Below, one piece after another: positions 22,739 through 31,517 of a stretch of 35,152 nucleotides of DNA. The DNA lies in the NCBI GenBank assembly GCA_017445245.1, contig JAFSUM010000036.1, forward strand, positions 1-35,152, in the 5' to 3' direction. Position 1 is the first letter of the stretch. Every line of letters starts with the position of its first letter. Source of the DNA: Bacilli bacterium. GTDB taxonomy: Bacteria; Bacillota_I; Bacilli_A; RFN20; CAG-826. The translations under genes and the position numbers were made by a program. The notes under the pieces were generated by a model. It was not told the origin of the DNA. It saw nothing but the letters and a program-made list of their open reading frames with translations, and did not search any database.

Positions 22739-23828
22739 AGTTCATTCGTTCGCGGCTTCCGTAATACTCGCGCTTTTGCAAATACATCGCATCGTCCGCC
22801 CGGTGAAGGATCTTGTCCACCGTGTCGTCCTTTTCACGGAAACTATAACCGATGGAGCAGACATAGCCCGCTTTTAGAATGGCCTCGTCCAATTCACGGA
22901 TAACCTCTTCGATTTCTCCTTTCGGCATATCGAGGCAAATGGCTTCGAACTCATCGCCGCCTAGACGGTAAAACTCGATTCGTCTCGTCGTATGGGCGAG
23001 AAAGATGCGGCCTACGGTTTTAAGAGCGATGTCCCCTGCCGCGTGACCCAGGGTATCGTTGATATTCTTCAAACCGTTAAGGTCGAATCCGATAAGGGCC
23101 GTGACGCGGTTTTTATACCTCGCATAATCAACGTAGAAGGTATGACGGTCAAGCAGCCCCGTAAGCGAGTCCCTTTTCCGGTAATAGACGAACATCGACA
23201 CGAAGAAGAAAAGAATCGAAGCCGCGGCCGTCGTGGAAAGGATATCCTCGACGACATCAAGCGTTTCCAGAGTCGTCGCGATACCATTGGCAAACAGGAT
23301 AAAGGCGGCGGCGATAGCCTGCGTCTTGTCGTTTTGACGGAAGAGCATGATCATCAAGACGGCAAGGTAGCCCAGATAGAACGCCGCGACCGCATGCGGA
23401 ATATAACCCCACGGCAAGACGCGAATAAAGACATTGTTCTCGCCATAATAGAAGAGCCAATGCGTCGCGGGTGACAATGAAACCAGAAGGCAATTCAAGA
23501 TGATTGGGATGCCAAGAATAATGTCTGTCTTAAAATCGGGCTTGCGGTAGGTAAGAATGACGAAATAGATGATGAATGGGCGAATCGTATAGCCCAAGAT
23601 TACCCCGACGTATTGGATCGGATACGTGACGGAAAGAGATTCAAAGCAGTATTCGATCGTGGTCGCGACGGACAAAACAAGTACCAACATCATGTCGATA
23701 AGCAAAAGCATGCTATGCCGCCGTAAGCGCGAGTTGCGATTCAAAAAGAGGACGAAAAAGCCGATTGCCATCACGACTAACGCAAAGTTATGCGTCAAAT
23801 AATACTTGAGGACGTCGACAAAATTCAT
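22737..23828 (-). CDS. Membrane-bound diguanylate cyclase (GGDEF)
   Basis: A 363-residue protein with about 6-7 membrane spans in residues 10-215 and a C-terminal GGDEF domain (about 220-355) that starts with RDSLTGLLDR. The active-site motif GGDEF is intact at residues 290-294, so synthesis of c-di-GMP from two GTP is likely. No RxxD inhibitory site is seen at the usual place. The membrane part could sense a small molecule or membrane state. On the coding strand AAAGGAG touches the ATG directly, too close for normal use, and TAACAT ends 7 bases before the ATG. No EAL, HD-GYP or PilZ gene is present in this window. Confidence 0.9.
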   Translation of the reverse strand: MNFVDVLKYYLTHNFALVVMAIGFFVLFLNRNSRLRRHSMLLLIDMMLVLVLSVATTIEYCFESLSVTYPIQYVGVILGYTIRPFIIYFVILTYRKPDFKTDIILGIPIILNCLLVSLSPATHWLFYYGENNVFIRVLPWGYIPHAVAAFYLGYLAVLMIMLFRQNDKTQAIAAAFILFANGIATTLETLDVVEDILSTTAAASILFFFVSMFVYYRKRDSLTGLLDRHTFYVDYARYKNRVTALIGFDLNGLKNINDTLGHAAGDIALKTVGRIFLAHTTRRIEFYRLGGDEFEAICLDMPKGEIEEVIRELDEAILKAGYVCSIGYSFREKDDTVDKILHRADDAMYLQKREYYGSRERMN

Positions 23829-23835
23829 CTCCTTT

Positions 23836-23841
23836 ATGTTA
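23836..23841 (-). promoter_or_regulatory. -10 element 7 bases before the diguanylate cyclase gene
   Basis: TAACAT, AAAGGAG, ATG on the minus strand. The apparent ribosome site has zero spacing to the ATG and would be at or just past the transcript start, so it is probably not used. Confidence 0.4.
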
Positions 23842-24005
23842 CGCCCGCATGGGTATACAGGTGAGGCTTTTCGTCAGTCACAATAGGCAAAATCCCCATA
23901 TTATCGGAAATGAAACCGCATACACGAAAAACTGATTTTTATCGATATTTAGCACATTTTGAGCGCAACAAGTTCTTTCCTTCCCCCTTCCCTTTTTCGA
24001 AGTGC

Positions 24006-24011
24006 TATCCT
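24006..24011 (+). promoter_or_regulatory. -10 element 6 bases before the glycosyltransferase gene
   Basis: TATCCT (24006-24011), TTGTGT, ATG 24018. No Shine-Dalgarno sequence. It fixes the start inside a longer open frame that begins at 23910. Confidence 0.5.
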
Positions 24012-24017
24012 TTGTGT

Positions 24018-24998
24018 ATGCCGATTGACGTTTCCATCATCATTCCGGTTTATAAAAACGCGAACTCGCTTTCCCGTTGCCTCGATTCGATTCTTAGCCA
24101 GGATTTCAAAGGCACGTATGAAGCGATTTTATGCGTAGATGATTCGGGAGATGGTTCGCTGCAAATTGCTGAAAACTATGCGAATCGCTACCCCGATAAA
24201 ATTGTCCTCCACCACCCTGATCACCGCATGGGACTATCCATTGCCAGACAAGAAGGGTTTGATTTGGCAAGAGGCGAATACATCTACGCCTGCGACGCCG
24301 ACGATGAGCTAAAAGAAAACGCCCTTCGAGTTCTCGTTGATACCATCCGCAAATACGACGCTGACCTCGTCAACTGCTCCTTCTATACCGCAAAAGGTTC
24401 AAAAGAGCATGCCCATGTCTATCCTTTTCGCTTGCCAACTCGCGTCTTTAACGCCGAAAAGGCCATCTCTTGTTTCATGATGGACGCGACCTTCCGCGCC
24501 TTTCTTTGGACCAAGTTATTCAAGGCTTCCTTGCTGAAATGCTACCCTCGCATCGTCCTCACCAAAAAAGGCGTCATGTTCGAAGACCTCGCTTTTGTCT
24601 CGGCCCTTCTTGCTAATTGCAAGAAAGTGGTCAATATCCCAACCCCTCTTTACTATTATTACCAAGACAATCCGGATTCCGAGGCTTCCAAGCCCCGTTC
24701 GGACCGGGCGCGTTGGCATCTTTCCGTCTTTGCTTCGGTCCGTCTTTATTTCGACCGCCTTGGTAACCCGAGATTGGTAAAAGCCTTCCGCAAAAGGAAG
24801 TTCCGCATCCGTCTCTCCCTTCTTTTCGATTTGAAGATGGACAAGAAAAACGGTTTGGGCAAAGAAGGTAAAAAGGAATGTCTTGCCGCCCTCAAAGCCG
24901 TCACCGCGAAAGAGTCCCTCGACGCGAACAACCCCTATTTCGCTGATTACGTTAGAGGCGTTATCGTCGAAAAAGACGACAGTTCTGTTTCAAAATAG
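24018..24998 (+). CDS. Glycosyltransferase family 2 (GT-A fold)
   Basis: A 326-residue cytosolic glycosyltransferase. It opens with the classic GT2 strand DVSIIIPVYKNANSL, has the DxD-type metal site in YIYACDADDEL and a KKGVMFEDLAF segment with the usual acidic ED pair. It is a poly-basic protein in its C-terminal third with no membrane span. The sugar donor and acceptor are unknown; a cell-envelope glycan or glycolipid is likely. The start at 24018 is chosen because the GT2 fold begins there and a -10 lies 6 bases before; the 36 extra codons from 23910 have no family match. The BioY gene follows after 21 bases and may be co-transcribed. Confidence 0.88.
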   Translation: MPIDVSIIIPVYKNANSLSRCLDSILSQDFKGTYEAILCVDDSGDGSLQIAENYANRYPDKIVLHHPDHRMGLSIARQEGFDLARGEYIYACDADDELKENALRVLVDTIRKYDADLVNCSFYTAKGSKEHAHVYPFRLPTRVFNAEKAISCFMMDATFRAFLWTKLFKASLLKCYPRIVLTKKGVMFEDLAFVSALLANCKKVVNIPTPLYYYYQDNPDSEASKPRSDRARWHLSVFASVRLYFDRLGNPRLVKAFRKRKFRIRLSLLFDLKMDKKNGLGKEGKKECLAALKAVTAKESLDANNPYFADYVRGVIVEKDDSSVSK

Positions 24999-25019
24999 GG
25001 CAAACCTGTTCGAAAAATC

Positions 25020-25574
25020 ATGAGAGAAACCAATTGGACGCGACGTATTGCAAAAGACGGGGTCTTGCTCGCCTTGCTTTGCGTCATCGGCATGTTCTCG
25101 ATCCCTCTTGCCGATAACGTCAAAGTCTCCTTGCAGCTTTATGCCGTCTTGGTGCTCTGCTTCCTCGTCGACGGTTTTCTCGATGCCCTCCTCATCACGG
25201 GCTGCTATTTGCTCATGGGCCTTTTCTTACCCATCTATGCCGGCTTCGGCGCAGGCATCACCCCGACGTTCGGCTATGTCATCGGTTTCGTCTTGGCCTC
25301 ACCGGTCCTGTATTTCCTTAACCGCTTGCCAATACACAAAATCCCTCGCCTCATCCTTGCTTCCCTAGCAGGCACCCTCATCATTTATGTTTCGGGCACC
25401 ATCTTCATGATGCTCTACCTGAACTGGGATCTTCCAAAGACCCTGCTTGTTTCCATCGTCCCCTACCTTCCGTTCGACGCGGTCAAAATTGCCTTGGCCA
25501 TTCTCACTTACTTAGCTATGCCTTCCTTCATCGTCGCCGAACCCGTCCGTAAAAAAGACAACTCGGATCCGTAA
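25020..25574 (+). CDS. bioY: BioY biotin transporter (ECF substrate-binding subunit)
   Basis: A 184-residue membrane protein with about six spans. Its core GLFLPIYAGFGAGITPTFGYVIGF matches the BioY hallmark region (L-P-V-F-A-G...G-P-T-x-G-Y-x-x-G-F) in shape and position (written here only to show the match; residues about 75-100). BioY binds and imports biotin with the shared ECF energising module, which is not encoded here. The role fits the biotin-dependent decarboxylase operon and the BirA ligase downstream. There is no good ribosome site, which suggests translation coupled to the upstream glycosyltransferase gene 21 bases away. No biotin operator (BirA with HTH) is seen. Confidence 0.85.
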   Translation: MRETNWTRRIAKDGVLLALLCVIGMFSIPLADNVKVSLQLYAVLVLCFLVDGFLDALLITGCYLLMGLFLPIYAGFGAGITPTFGYVIGFVLASPVLYFLNRLPIHKIPRLILASLAGTLIIYVSGTIFMMLYLNWDLPKTLLVSIVPYLPFDAVKIALAILTYLAMPSFIVAEPVRKKDNSDP

Positions 25575-25610
25575 TTTTATTAAATTAATAAGATTGTTAT
25601 TCAAATCGCT

Positions 25611-25639
25611 TTTCCACGCGCCTCGCGTTGGTCTATAAT
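25611..25639 (+). promoter_or_regulatory. Main promoter of the pckA-oad-birA operon
   Basis: TTTCCA (25611-25616), exactly 17 bases, perfect TATAAT (25634-25639). It is preceded by an AT-rich stretch (25574-25601) that could act as an UP element. Confidence 0.75.
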
Positions 25640-25650
25640 GCTTTCAAATT

Positions 25651-25670
25651 CGGGAAAAAATAGTTTCCCG
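25651..25670 (+). promoter_or_regulatory. Inverted repeat in the pckA leader
   Basis: CGGGAAA-AAATAG-TTTCCCG, 7-base perfect arms, just after the expected transcript start and before the ribosome site. It may be an operator or a stabilising 5' hairpin. Confidence 0.5.
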
Positions 25671-25689
25671 CGAAAGAGGATTAGAAAGA

Positions 25690-27375
25690 ATGTCCACCAA
25701 AGCCTTCTACAAAACGGAAGAAATCGGCAAAGGAAAGCCCGGTTTTTCTCGCACCCGCTCCATCATTGAAGCCGCCTTCTATGGCAACAACGTCGTCAAA
25801 ATCAATTCGCTGAAAGAAGCCTATGATTTGGCGCTTCGCTCCCCTGGCACCATCGTCACCGACATGCCCGTCTTCGAAGCCGAAAAGATCGGCCTCGACC
25901 GCGATGCCAAGGTCCTTCTCTTCAATGACGGCGCGATCACCGGCCGTTATGCGGCCGCTAGACGCATCCAGGGAGCCCCTGGCGTCAACAGCGAAAAGCT
26001 CGACAAGATCCTGATGGAAGCCGTCTATGACACCCGCTTCCGCAAGATGTACCACTGCGAAGCCTACGTCGGACTCGATCCCGAATTCATGGTCAAGGCC
26101 CACCTCCTCATCCCCGAAGGATTCGAGATGCTCGCCTACAACTGGCTCCTCAACTTCCAGTGGATCAACGACGAATATTACAAGATGTACGCTTCCTCCA
26201 AGCCCGTCGGAAACGGCAAGGAACCCGATATCTACATCTTCTCCGACCCCGCTTGGAAAGGCTCGGACCAGACCGACGTCTGCGAAGGAAAGTGCCTCGC
26301 CTATTTCGCCACCGAAGCCAACTGCGCCGCGATTCTAGGCATGCGCTACTTCGGCGAGCACAAGAAGGGCACCCTCACGATCGCCTGGGCTTGCGCTAAC
26401 CGCAATGGCTATGCCTCCTGCCATGGCGGCCAAAAGGAATTCACCCTCAAAGACGGTTCGAAGTTCGTCGCTTCCGTCTACGGCCTTTCCGGCTCTGGCA
26501 AATCCACTATCACCCACGCCAAACATAACGGCAAATACGGCATCAAGGTTCTCCACGACGACGCGTTCATCATCAACGACGAGACCTGCTCCTCCATCGC
26601 CCTTGAACCGACCTATTTCGACAAGACCAACGACTACCCCACCGGCTGCCCGGACAACAAATACCTCCTCACCGTCCAAAACTGCTCCTGCACCCGCGAC
26701 GAAGAAGGCCACGTCGTCTTGGTCACCGAAGACATCCGCAATGGCAACGGCCGCGCCATCAAGTCCAAACTTTGGTCGCCTAACCGCGTCGACAAGATTG
26801 AAGCCCCGGTCAACGCCATCTTCTGGATCATGAAGGACCCGACCCTCCCGCCGATCGTTCGCCTTAAGGGCGCCGCCCTCGCTTCCGTCATGGGCGCGAC
26901 CCTCGCCACCAAGCGTTCCACCGCCGAGCGGCTCGCTCCCGGCGTCGATCCCAACGCCCTCGTCGTCGAACCCTACGCGAATCCCTTCCGCACTTATCCT
27001 CTCGCTAACGACTACAAGAAATTCAAGCACCTGGTCGCCGAAAAGAACGTCGATTGCTACATCATCAATACTGGCGAGTTCATGGGCAAGAAAGTCCAGA
27101 AGGAAGACACCATCGGCTGCATCGAAGCCGTCGTCGACAAGACCGGCAAATTCGTGCCCTGGGGTCCCTTCTCCGACATTGAAATCTGTGAATGGCCCGG
27201 TTTCGTCCCGGACCTCAAGGATCCCGAATACGTCGATCAGTTGATCGCCCGTATGGAAGATCGCGTCCGTTTCGTCGAATCCCGCAAGACCGAAAAAGGC
27301 GGATTTGACGTCCTTCCCGAAGACGCGCTCGAAGCGATCCAGAAAGTCGTCGAGGAAGCCAAAAAGCTTAAATAA
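25690..27375 (+). CDS. pckA: Phosphoenolpyruvate carboxykinase (ATP)
   Basis: A 561-residue ATP-type PEP carboxykinase. It interconverts oxaloacetate + ATP with PEP + CO2 + ADP in the cytosol. The kinase P-loop GLSGSGKST is at residues 265-273 (Ser-Gly-Ser where many have Ser-Gly-Thr), the metal/phosphate site HDDAF at 289-293, and the adenine-side region KRSTAERLAPG follows later. Length is within the usual 520-600. The ATG has AAAGAGGA 9 bases upstream. It is the first gene of the operon with oadA 2 bases after its stop. In fermenters the enzyme often runs toward oxaloacetate while making ATP; with a decarboxylase next to it, it would tie PEP, oxaloacetate and pyruvate to ATP and sodium gradients. 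Confidence 0.93.
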   Translation: MSTKAFYKTEEIGKGKPGFSRTRSIIEAAFYGNNVVKINSLKEAYDLALRSPGTIVTDMPVFEAEKIGLDRDAKVLLFNDGAITGRYAAARRIQGAPGVNSEKLDKILMEAVYDTRFRKMYHCEAYVGLDPEFMVKAHLLIPEGFEMLAYNWLLNFQWINDEYYKMYASSKPVGNGKEPDIYIFSDPAWKGSDQTDVCEGKCLAYFATEANCAAILGMRYFGEHKKGTLTIAWACANRNGYASCHGGQKEFTLKDGSKFVASVYGLSGSGKSTITHAKHNGKYGIKVLHDDAFIINDETCSSIALEPTYFDKTNDYPTGCPDNKYLLTVQNCSCTRDEEGHVVLVTEDIRNGNGRAIKSKLWSPNRVDKIEAPVNAIFWIMKDPTLPPIVRLKGAALASVMGATLATKRSTAERLAPGVDPNALVVEPYANPFRTYPLANDYKKFKHLVAEKNVDCYIINTGEFMGKKVQKEDTIGCIEAVVDKTGKFVPWGPFSDIEICEWPGFVPDLKDPEYVDQLIARMEDRVRFVESRKTEKGGFDVLPEDALEAIQKVVEEAKKLK

Positions 27376-27377
27376 GC

Positions 27378-28748
27378 ATGGGCGTCAAAATCGTCGAAAC
27401 CGCGCTGCGTGACGGACACCAGTCCCTCTTCGCGACGCGCATGAACACCGAGGAAGTCCTCCTCGCTCTCGCCGAACTCGATAAGGTCGGCTATCACGCC
27501 ATCGAAATCTGGGGCGGCGCTACTTTCGACGCCTGTCTCCGTTTCCTTGACGAAGATCCTTGGGAACGTCTTCGCCTCGCCAAAAAGGTCTGCAAGAACA
27601 CCAAATTGCAGATGCTCTTCCGCGGTCAAAACATTCTCGGCTACCGTCACTATGCTGATGACGTCGTCGAAAAATTCGTGCAGAAGTCCATCGAAAACGG
27701 CATTGACATCATCCGTATCTTCGACGCGCTCAACGATATCCGCAACCTCGAAGCGGCCGTCCGCGCCACGAAGAAATACGGCGGCGAATGCCAAATCGCC
27801 CTTTCCTACACCACTTCGCCCGTCCACACCGTCGCCTATTACGTCGACCTCGCCAAGAAAATCGAATCTCTCGGCGCGGATAGCATCTGCATCAAAGACA
27901 TGGCGGGCGTCCTCCTTCCAAAGGACGCCTTCGAACTAGTCTCCGCGTTAAAGAAAAACACCAAGCTCCCCATCGAGCTTCATAGCCACTGCACTGCCGG
28001 CCAATGCGAAATGACCTACCTCAAGGCCATCGAAGCCGGCGTCGATATCGTCGACTGCGCCCTCTCCCCCTTCTCGGGCGGAACCTCGCAGCCCTGCACC
28101 GAATCGCTTAATCTCGCTCTCCGCGATACCCCCTATGACCCGAAACTCAATTCGGAGATGTTGGAGAAAGCGGCGGCAAAGATGCAACCCGTGCGTCAAA
28201 AATACCTCGCCAACGGCCTACTGAACCCCAAAGTTCTCTCGGTCAACGCGAACATCATCAAATACCAGGTTCCCGGTGGCATGCTTTCGAACCTCATCAA
28301 CCAGTTGAAACAGCAAGGCGCCTCCGACAAACTCGAAGACGTCCTTAAGGAAGTTCCTAACGTCCGTAAAGACATGGGGTATCCGCCTCTTGTCACCCCG
28401 CTTTCCCAGATGGTTGGCACCCAAGCGGTCCTCAATGTCATCTCTGGCGAGCGTTACAAAATGGTTCCTAAGGAAATCAACGAATACCTCCATGGCCGTT
28501 ATGGCGCTTCCCCTGCCCCGGTCGACGAGGAAATCCGCAAGAAGATCATCGGTGACGACAAGGTCATCACCTATCGTCCCGCCGACGACTTGAAGCCGGA
28601 GTTCGAAGAGCTCAAGAAGAAATATAAGGGCCTCGCTAAAAGCGACGAAGACGTCCTTTCAATCGCCTTGTTCGATCAAGTCGCCATCGACTTCATCACC
28701 CGCCGCAACGAGGCGGATAAGCCCATCAAGCTGAAAGTGAGCGTCTAA
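27378..28748 (+). CDS. oadA: Oxaloacetate decarboxylase alpha subunit (carboxyltransferase)
   Basis: A 456-residue carboxyltransferase subunit. It starts with the HMGL-like barrel motif ETALRDGHQSLFATRM and has the metal site LHSHCTAG, the Lys-containing SICIKDMAG, and a C-terminal PYC-OADA helical domain. It moves CO2 from oxaloacetate to biotin and releases pyruvate. The usual C-terminal biotinyl domain is absent; that part is encoded by the separate gene at 29053, a common split in Bacillota. The start lies 2 bases after pckA with no strong ribosome site, so translation is probably coupled. The last base of its stop is shared with the first base of the next ATG at 28748. Confidence 0.93.
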   Translation: MGVKIVETALRDGHQSLFATRMNTEEVLLALAELDKVGYHAIEIWGGATFDACLRFLDEDPWERLRLAKKVCKNTKLQMLFRGQNILGYRHYADDVVEKFVQKSIENGIDIIRIFDALNDIRNLEAAVRATKKYGGECQIALSYTTSPVHTVAYYVDLAKKIESLGADSICIKDMAGVLLPKDAFELVSALKKNTKLPIELHSHCTAGQCEMTYLKAIEAGVDIVDCALSPFSGGTSQPCTESLNLALRDTPYDPKLNSEMLEKAAAKMQPVRQKYLANGLLNPKVLSVNANIIKYQVPGGMLSNLINQLKQQGASDKLEDVLKEVPNVRKDMGYPPLVTPLSQMVGTQAVLNVISGERYKMVPKEINEYLHGRYGASPAPVDEEIRKKIIGDDKVITYRPADDLKPEFEELKKKYKGLAKSDEDVLSIALFDQVAIDFITRRNEADKPIKLKVSV

Positions 28749-29053
28749 TGATTCTCGAAGGCGTTTGGAAAAATCCCGAATCGGTCGGCATCAGCGATGC
28801 CATCCTGATTTCCCTTATCGCCATCTTGGTCGTTTTCGCCGTCCTCATCTTCATCATCTTGATCACGGCCCTCATCGAGATGGCCACGTCGACCATTCTC
28901 TCCAAGACGCAGATCATGCCTCGTAAGGAGAACAAACTTTTGGAGCATGACGAAGACGCCGTTGTGGCCGTCCTCGTCGCCACTATCGATTTCTATAACG
29001 AAACGGGCAAGGAAGCCCGCGTCAACTCAATCACCCGCTGGGAGGAAGACTAA
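28748..29053 (+). CDS. oadG: Oxaloacetate decarboxylase gamma chain (OadG-like)
   Basis: A 101-residue small membrane subunit. One long hydrophobic span (about residues 18-46) is followed by a soluble tail with VVAVLVATIDFYNETG, typical of OadG/OAD gamma proteins, which hold the alpha and beta subunits together at the membrane. It overlaps its neighbours by single bases on both sides (TAATG junctions), a sign of tight coupling. In some annotations the equivalent chain of methylmalonyl-CoA decarboxylase is called delta; the context with an oxaloacetate-type alpha subunit favours OadG. Confidence 0.85.
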   Translation: MILEGVWKNPESVGISDAILISLIAILVVFAVLIFIILITALIEMATSTILSKTQIMPRKENKLLEHDEDAVVAVLVATIDFYNETGKEARVNSITRWEED

Positions 29054-29415
29054 TGAAAAAAACCTACAAGATCAAAGTGAACGGCAAAGCCTATAAAGTC
29101 GAAGTCGAATCCGTCGAGGAAGTCGCTTCCGCTTCCCCTGCCGCCCCCAAAATCGAAAAGAAAGCGGAACCTAAAGTCGCTATCCCGACCCCCAATTCGG
29201 GCGCAAACGACGTCCTCTCCCCGATCCAAGGTTCAGTCATCAAGGTCCTCGTCAAAGTCGGTGACCACGTCAAGAAAGGCCAACCCTTGTTCGTCATCGA
29301 GGCCATGAAGCTCGAAAACGAAGTCCCCTCCCCCGTGGAAGGCGAAGTCGTCGAGATCCTCGCCAACAAGGGTCAATCCGTGGCCAGCAAGGAAATCCTC
29401 TGCAGGATCAAATAA
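29053..29415 (+). CDS. Biotin carboxyl carrier protein of the decarboxylase
   Basis: A 120-residue carrier: a short N-terminal strand region, a Pro/Ala-rich hinge (about 27-50), and a C-terminal biotinyl domain (about 52-120). The biotin attachment site is EAMKLEN with Lys86; the usual EAMKM has Leu here, seen in many decarboxylase carriers. The free carrier shuttles carboxyl groups from the alpha to the beta subunit. The ATG overlaps the stop of oadG. BirA, which would biotinylate Lys86, is encoded two genes downstream. Confidence 0.92.
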   Translation: MKKTYKIKVNGKAYKVEVESVEEVASASPAAPKIEKKAEPKVAIPTPNSGANDVLSPIQGSVIKVLVKVGDHVKKGQPLFVIEAMKLENEVPSPVEGEVVEILANKGQSVASKEILCRIK

Positions 29416-29418
29416 GCC

Positions 29419-30792
29419 ATGCCTTTTTGGGATACGATAAAAGCCTTCTTTGAAAGCAGCGGCATCGCCGGCTTCTTTGCAGACGGCGGCTGGCGCTATC
29501 TCATCATGATCGCGCTTGCCATCCTGCTTCTCTTCTTGGCTATTCGCAAGAAATTCGAGCCCTATTTGCTCTTGCCCATCGCCTTTGGCATGTTGCTCGT
29601 CAACTTGCCTTTCGTCGGCAAGGAAATCTTCGCAAAGGGCGCGACGGAATATAACGCCGTCTCCTTGGCCGCAGCTGCCGGTTTGTCTCCTGGGCAAGCG
29701 AACTATATCTTCGAGGTCTTAGGTACCGAAACGGCCAACACCAAAGCCATCGCGGGCGTCTTTAGCAGTGCGAACTGGGCCCCGACGAGCGATCTTGGCT
29801 TTACCGCCGACGTCATCACCCGCGTCAAAGACCTCTATAACGCCGATTATTCGGGCATCTTCGGATTCCTTTATTACGGCGTCAAATGGGGCATCTACCC
29901 CTGTTTGATCTTCCTTTGCATCGGCGCGACGACCGACTTCGGCCCCCTCATCGCCAACAAGAAGACCATGCTTCTAGGCGCGGCTGCCCAGCTTGGCATC
30001 TTCATCACCTTCATCGGTGCGATTGCCATCGGCAAAAACGGCCTTGGTTGGACCGCCTTCGACGCCAAGATCGCCTCTTCCATCGGCATCATCGGCGGCG
30101 CGGATGGTCCCACTGCCATTCTCGTCACCTCGAAATTGGCACCCGAATACCTTTCTTCCATCGCCATTGTCGCTTACTCCTACATGGCTTTGGTCCCCGT
30201 CATCCAACCTCCGATTATCCGTTTGCTCACCACCAAAAAGGAACGTTCCATCCACATGGATACGCCCCGCGAAGTCAGTAAGCGCGAGAAGATCATGTTC
30301 CCGATTATCGTCACGATCGTCACCTGCCTCCTCGTTCCTAGCGCCGCCCCCCTCATCGGTTGCTTGATGTTGGGTAACCTCGTCAAGGAATCCGGTGTCG
30401 TTCCGCAAATCACCGAAACTCTTGGCAAAACCCTGATGTATATCATCACGATCCTCCTCGGCATCTGCGTCGGTTGCACCGCCGAAGCTTCGACCTTCCT
30501 CACCGTCGACACCATCCTCATCTTCGCCCTTGGCATCTTGGCCTTCTCCATCGCGACCGCCTGTGGCGTACTCGGTGGCAAGCTCATGTGCCTTGCAACG
30601 CATGGCAAGGTCAACCCGATGATCGGTGCGGCTGGCGTATCCGCTGTTCCGATGGCGGCCCGCGTCGTCCATAAGGAAGGGCAAAAAGAAGATCCGACCA
30701 ACTTCCTTCTCATGCACGCGATGGGACCCAACGTCGCCGGTGTCATCGGGTCGGCTGTCGCGGCAGGCGTATTGCTACTCTTATTCCTCTAA
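29419..30792 (+). CDS. oadB: Sodium-translocating oxaloacetate decarboxylase beta subunit
   Basis: A 457-residue membrane protein with about 9-11 spans. It carries the family signature GGADGPTAILVTSKL (re-entrant loop with the key Asp) and the later GNLVKESGVVPQ and NPMIGAAGVSAVPMAARV segments. It removes CO2 from carboxybiotin and exports sodium ions. The soluble N-terminal stretch (residues about 70-130) is longer than in enterobacterial OadB, as in many Gram-positive homologues. It starts 3 bases after the carrier gene stop and ends 3 bases before birA. Confidence 0.93.
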   Translation: MPFWDTIKAFFESSGIAGFFADGGWRYLIMIALAILLLFLAIRKKFEPYLLLPIAFGMLLVNLPFVGKEIFAKGATEYNAVSLAAAAGLSPGQANYIFEVLGTETANTKAIAGVFSSANWAPTSDLGFTADVITRVKDLYNADYSGIFGFLYYGVKWGIYPCLIFLCIGATTDFGPLIANKKTMLLGAAAQLGIFITFIGAIAIGKNGLGWTAFDAKIASSIGIIGGADGPTAILVTSKLAPEYLSSIAIVAYSYMALVPVIQPPIIRLLTTKKERSIHMDTPREVSKREKIMFPIIVTIVTCLLVPSAAPLIGCLMLGNLVKESGVVPQITETLGKTLMYIITILLGICVGCTAEASTFLTVDTILIFALGILAFSIATACGVLGGKLMCLATHGKVNPMIGAAGVSAVPMAARVVHKEGQKEDPTNFLLMHAMGPNVAGVIGSAVAAGVLLLLFL

Positions 30793-30795
30793 TTC

Positions 30796-31485
30796 ATGCA
30801 CATCGTCCATTTCGCGGAAATCGATTCCACTTCTACGTACGCGAAAACGCATGCGGCTTCTCTCCCCGACCTGACTTTCGTCACCGCTTCTTATCAAAGC
30901 GAAGGCAAAGGACGGCAGGGAAGAACCTGGAAGGCTGAAAAGGACGAGAACCTGCTCTATAGTCTTTTCATCAAAAACGGCCCCATGGTTCAAGCGGGGC
31001 CGTTTCTTTCTCTTGTCGCCGCGGTGAGCCTTTCAGAAGTCCTAGAACGCGATTATAAGCTAGCTGCCTCCATCAAATGGCCAAATGACGTCTATATCGA
31101 TGGACGCAAAATCGCCGGGATTCTCCTCGAAGGAATCGGGGCCGAATGTCTCATCATCGGCATGGGCGTAAACGTCAACCAACTTTCATTCGATGGCGAA
31201 TACCGTATATCTCCGACCTCCCTTGCCCTTTGCCTCGGCGAAAAGGTCGATCTCGATACCTTTCAGCAACGCCTTTTCGCCCAACTTCTTGCAAATTTGG
31301 AAGAGCATGCAGCGAAAAACCGCTTCCTCGCTTATTACCGCGAACACGATTATCTCCGTGACAAGAAGGTCTCCTATGAAGGAAAAGAATATATCGTCAA
31401 AGGGGTAGACGCGGAATTCTCCCTTCTTTTAAAAAACGAAACCGAAGAACGCCATATCGTTTCCGGTGAGATTTCCTTTTTATAA
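30796..31485 (+). CDS. birA: Biotin-protein ligase, monofunctional
   Basis: A 229-residue biotin-protein ligase. The ATP/biotin loop is GKGRQGRTW (residues about 37-45), followed by SIKWPNDVYIDGRKIAGILLE with the catalytic Lys region, and a short C-terminal SH3-like domain. It lacks the N-terminal DNA-binding domain of the E. coli-type BirA, so it should not repress biotin genes. It activates biotin with ATP and joins it to the carrier Lys encoded three genes... within the same operon at 29053. The start lies 3 bases after the oadB stop with no own ribosome site. Confidence 0.92.
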   Translation: MHIVHFAEIDSTSTYAKTHAASLPDLTFVTASYQSEGKGRQGRTWKAEKDENLLYSLFIKNGPMVQAGPFLSLVAAVSLSEVLERDYKLAASIKWPNDVYIDGRKIAGILLEGIGAECLIIGMGVNVNQLSFDGEYRISPTSLALCLGEKVDLDTFQQRLFAQLLANLEEHAAKNRFLAYYREHDYLRDKKVSYEGKEYIVKGVDAEFSLLLKNETEERHIVSGEISFL

Positions 31486-31517
31486 GTGATATGTTCGATT
31501 TTTCAAACAGGGTCCCG

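Noticed and set aside
23829-23835. AAAGGAG as ribosome site of the diguanylate cyclase gene
   Set aside because: It touches the ATG with zero spacing; the nearby -10 suggests that the transcript starts at or next to it.
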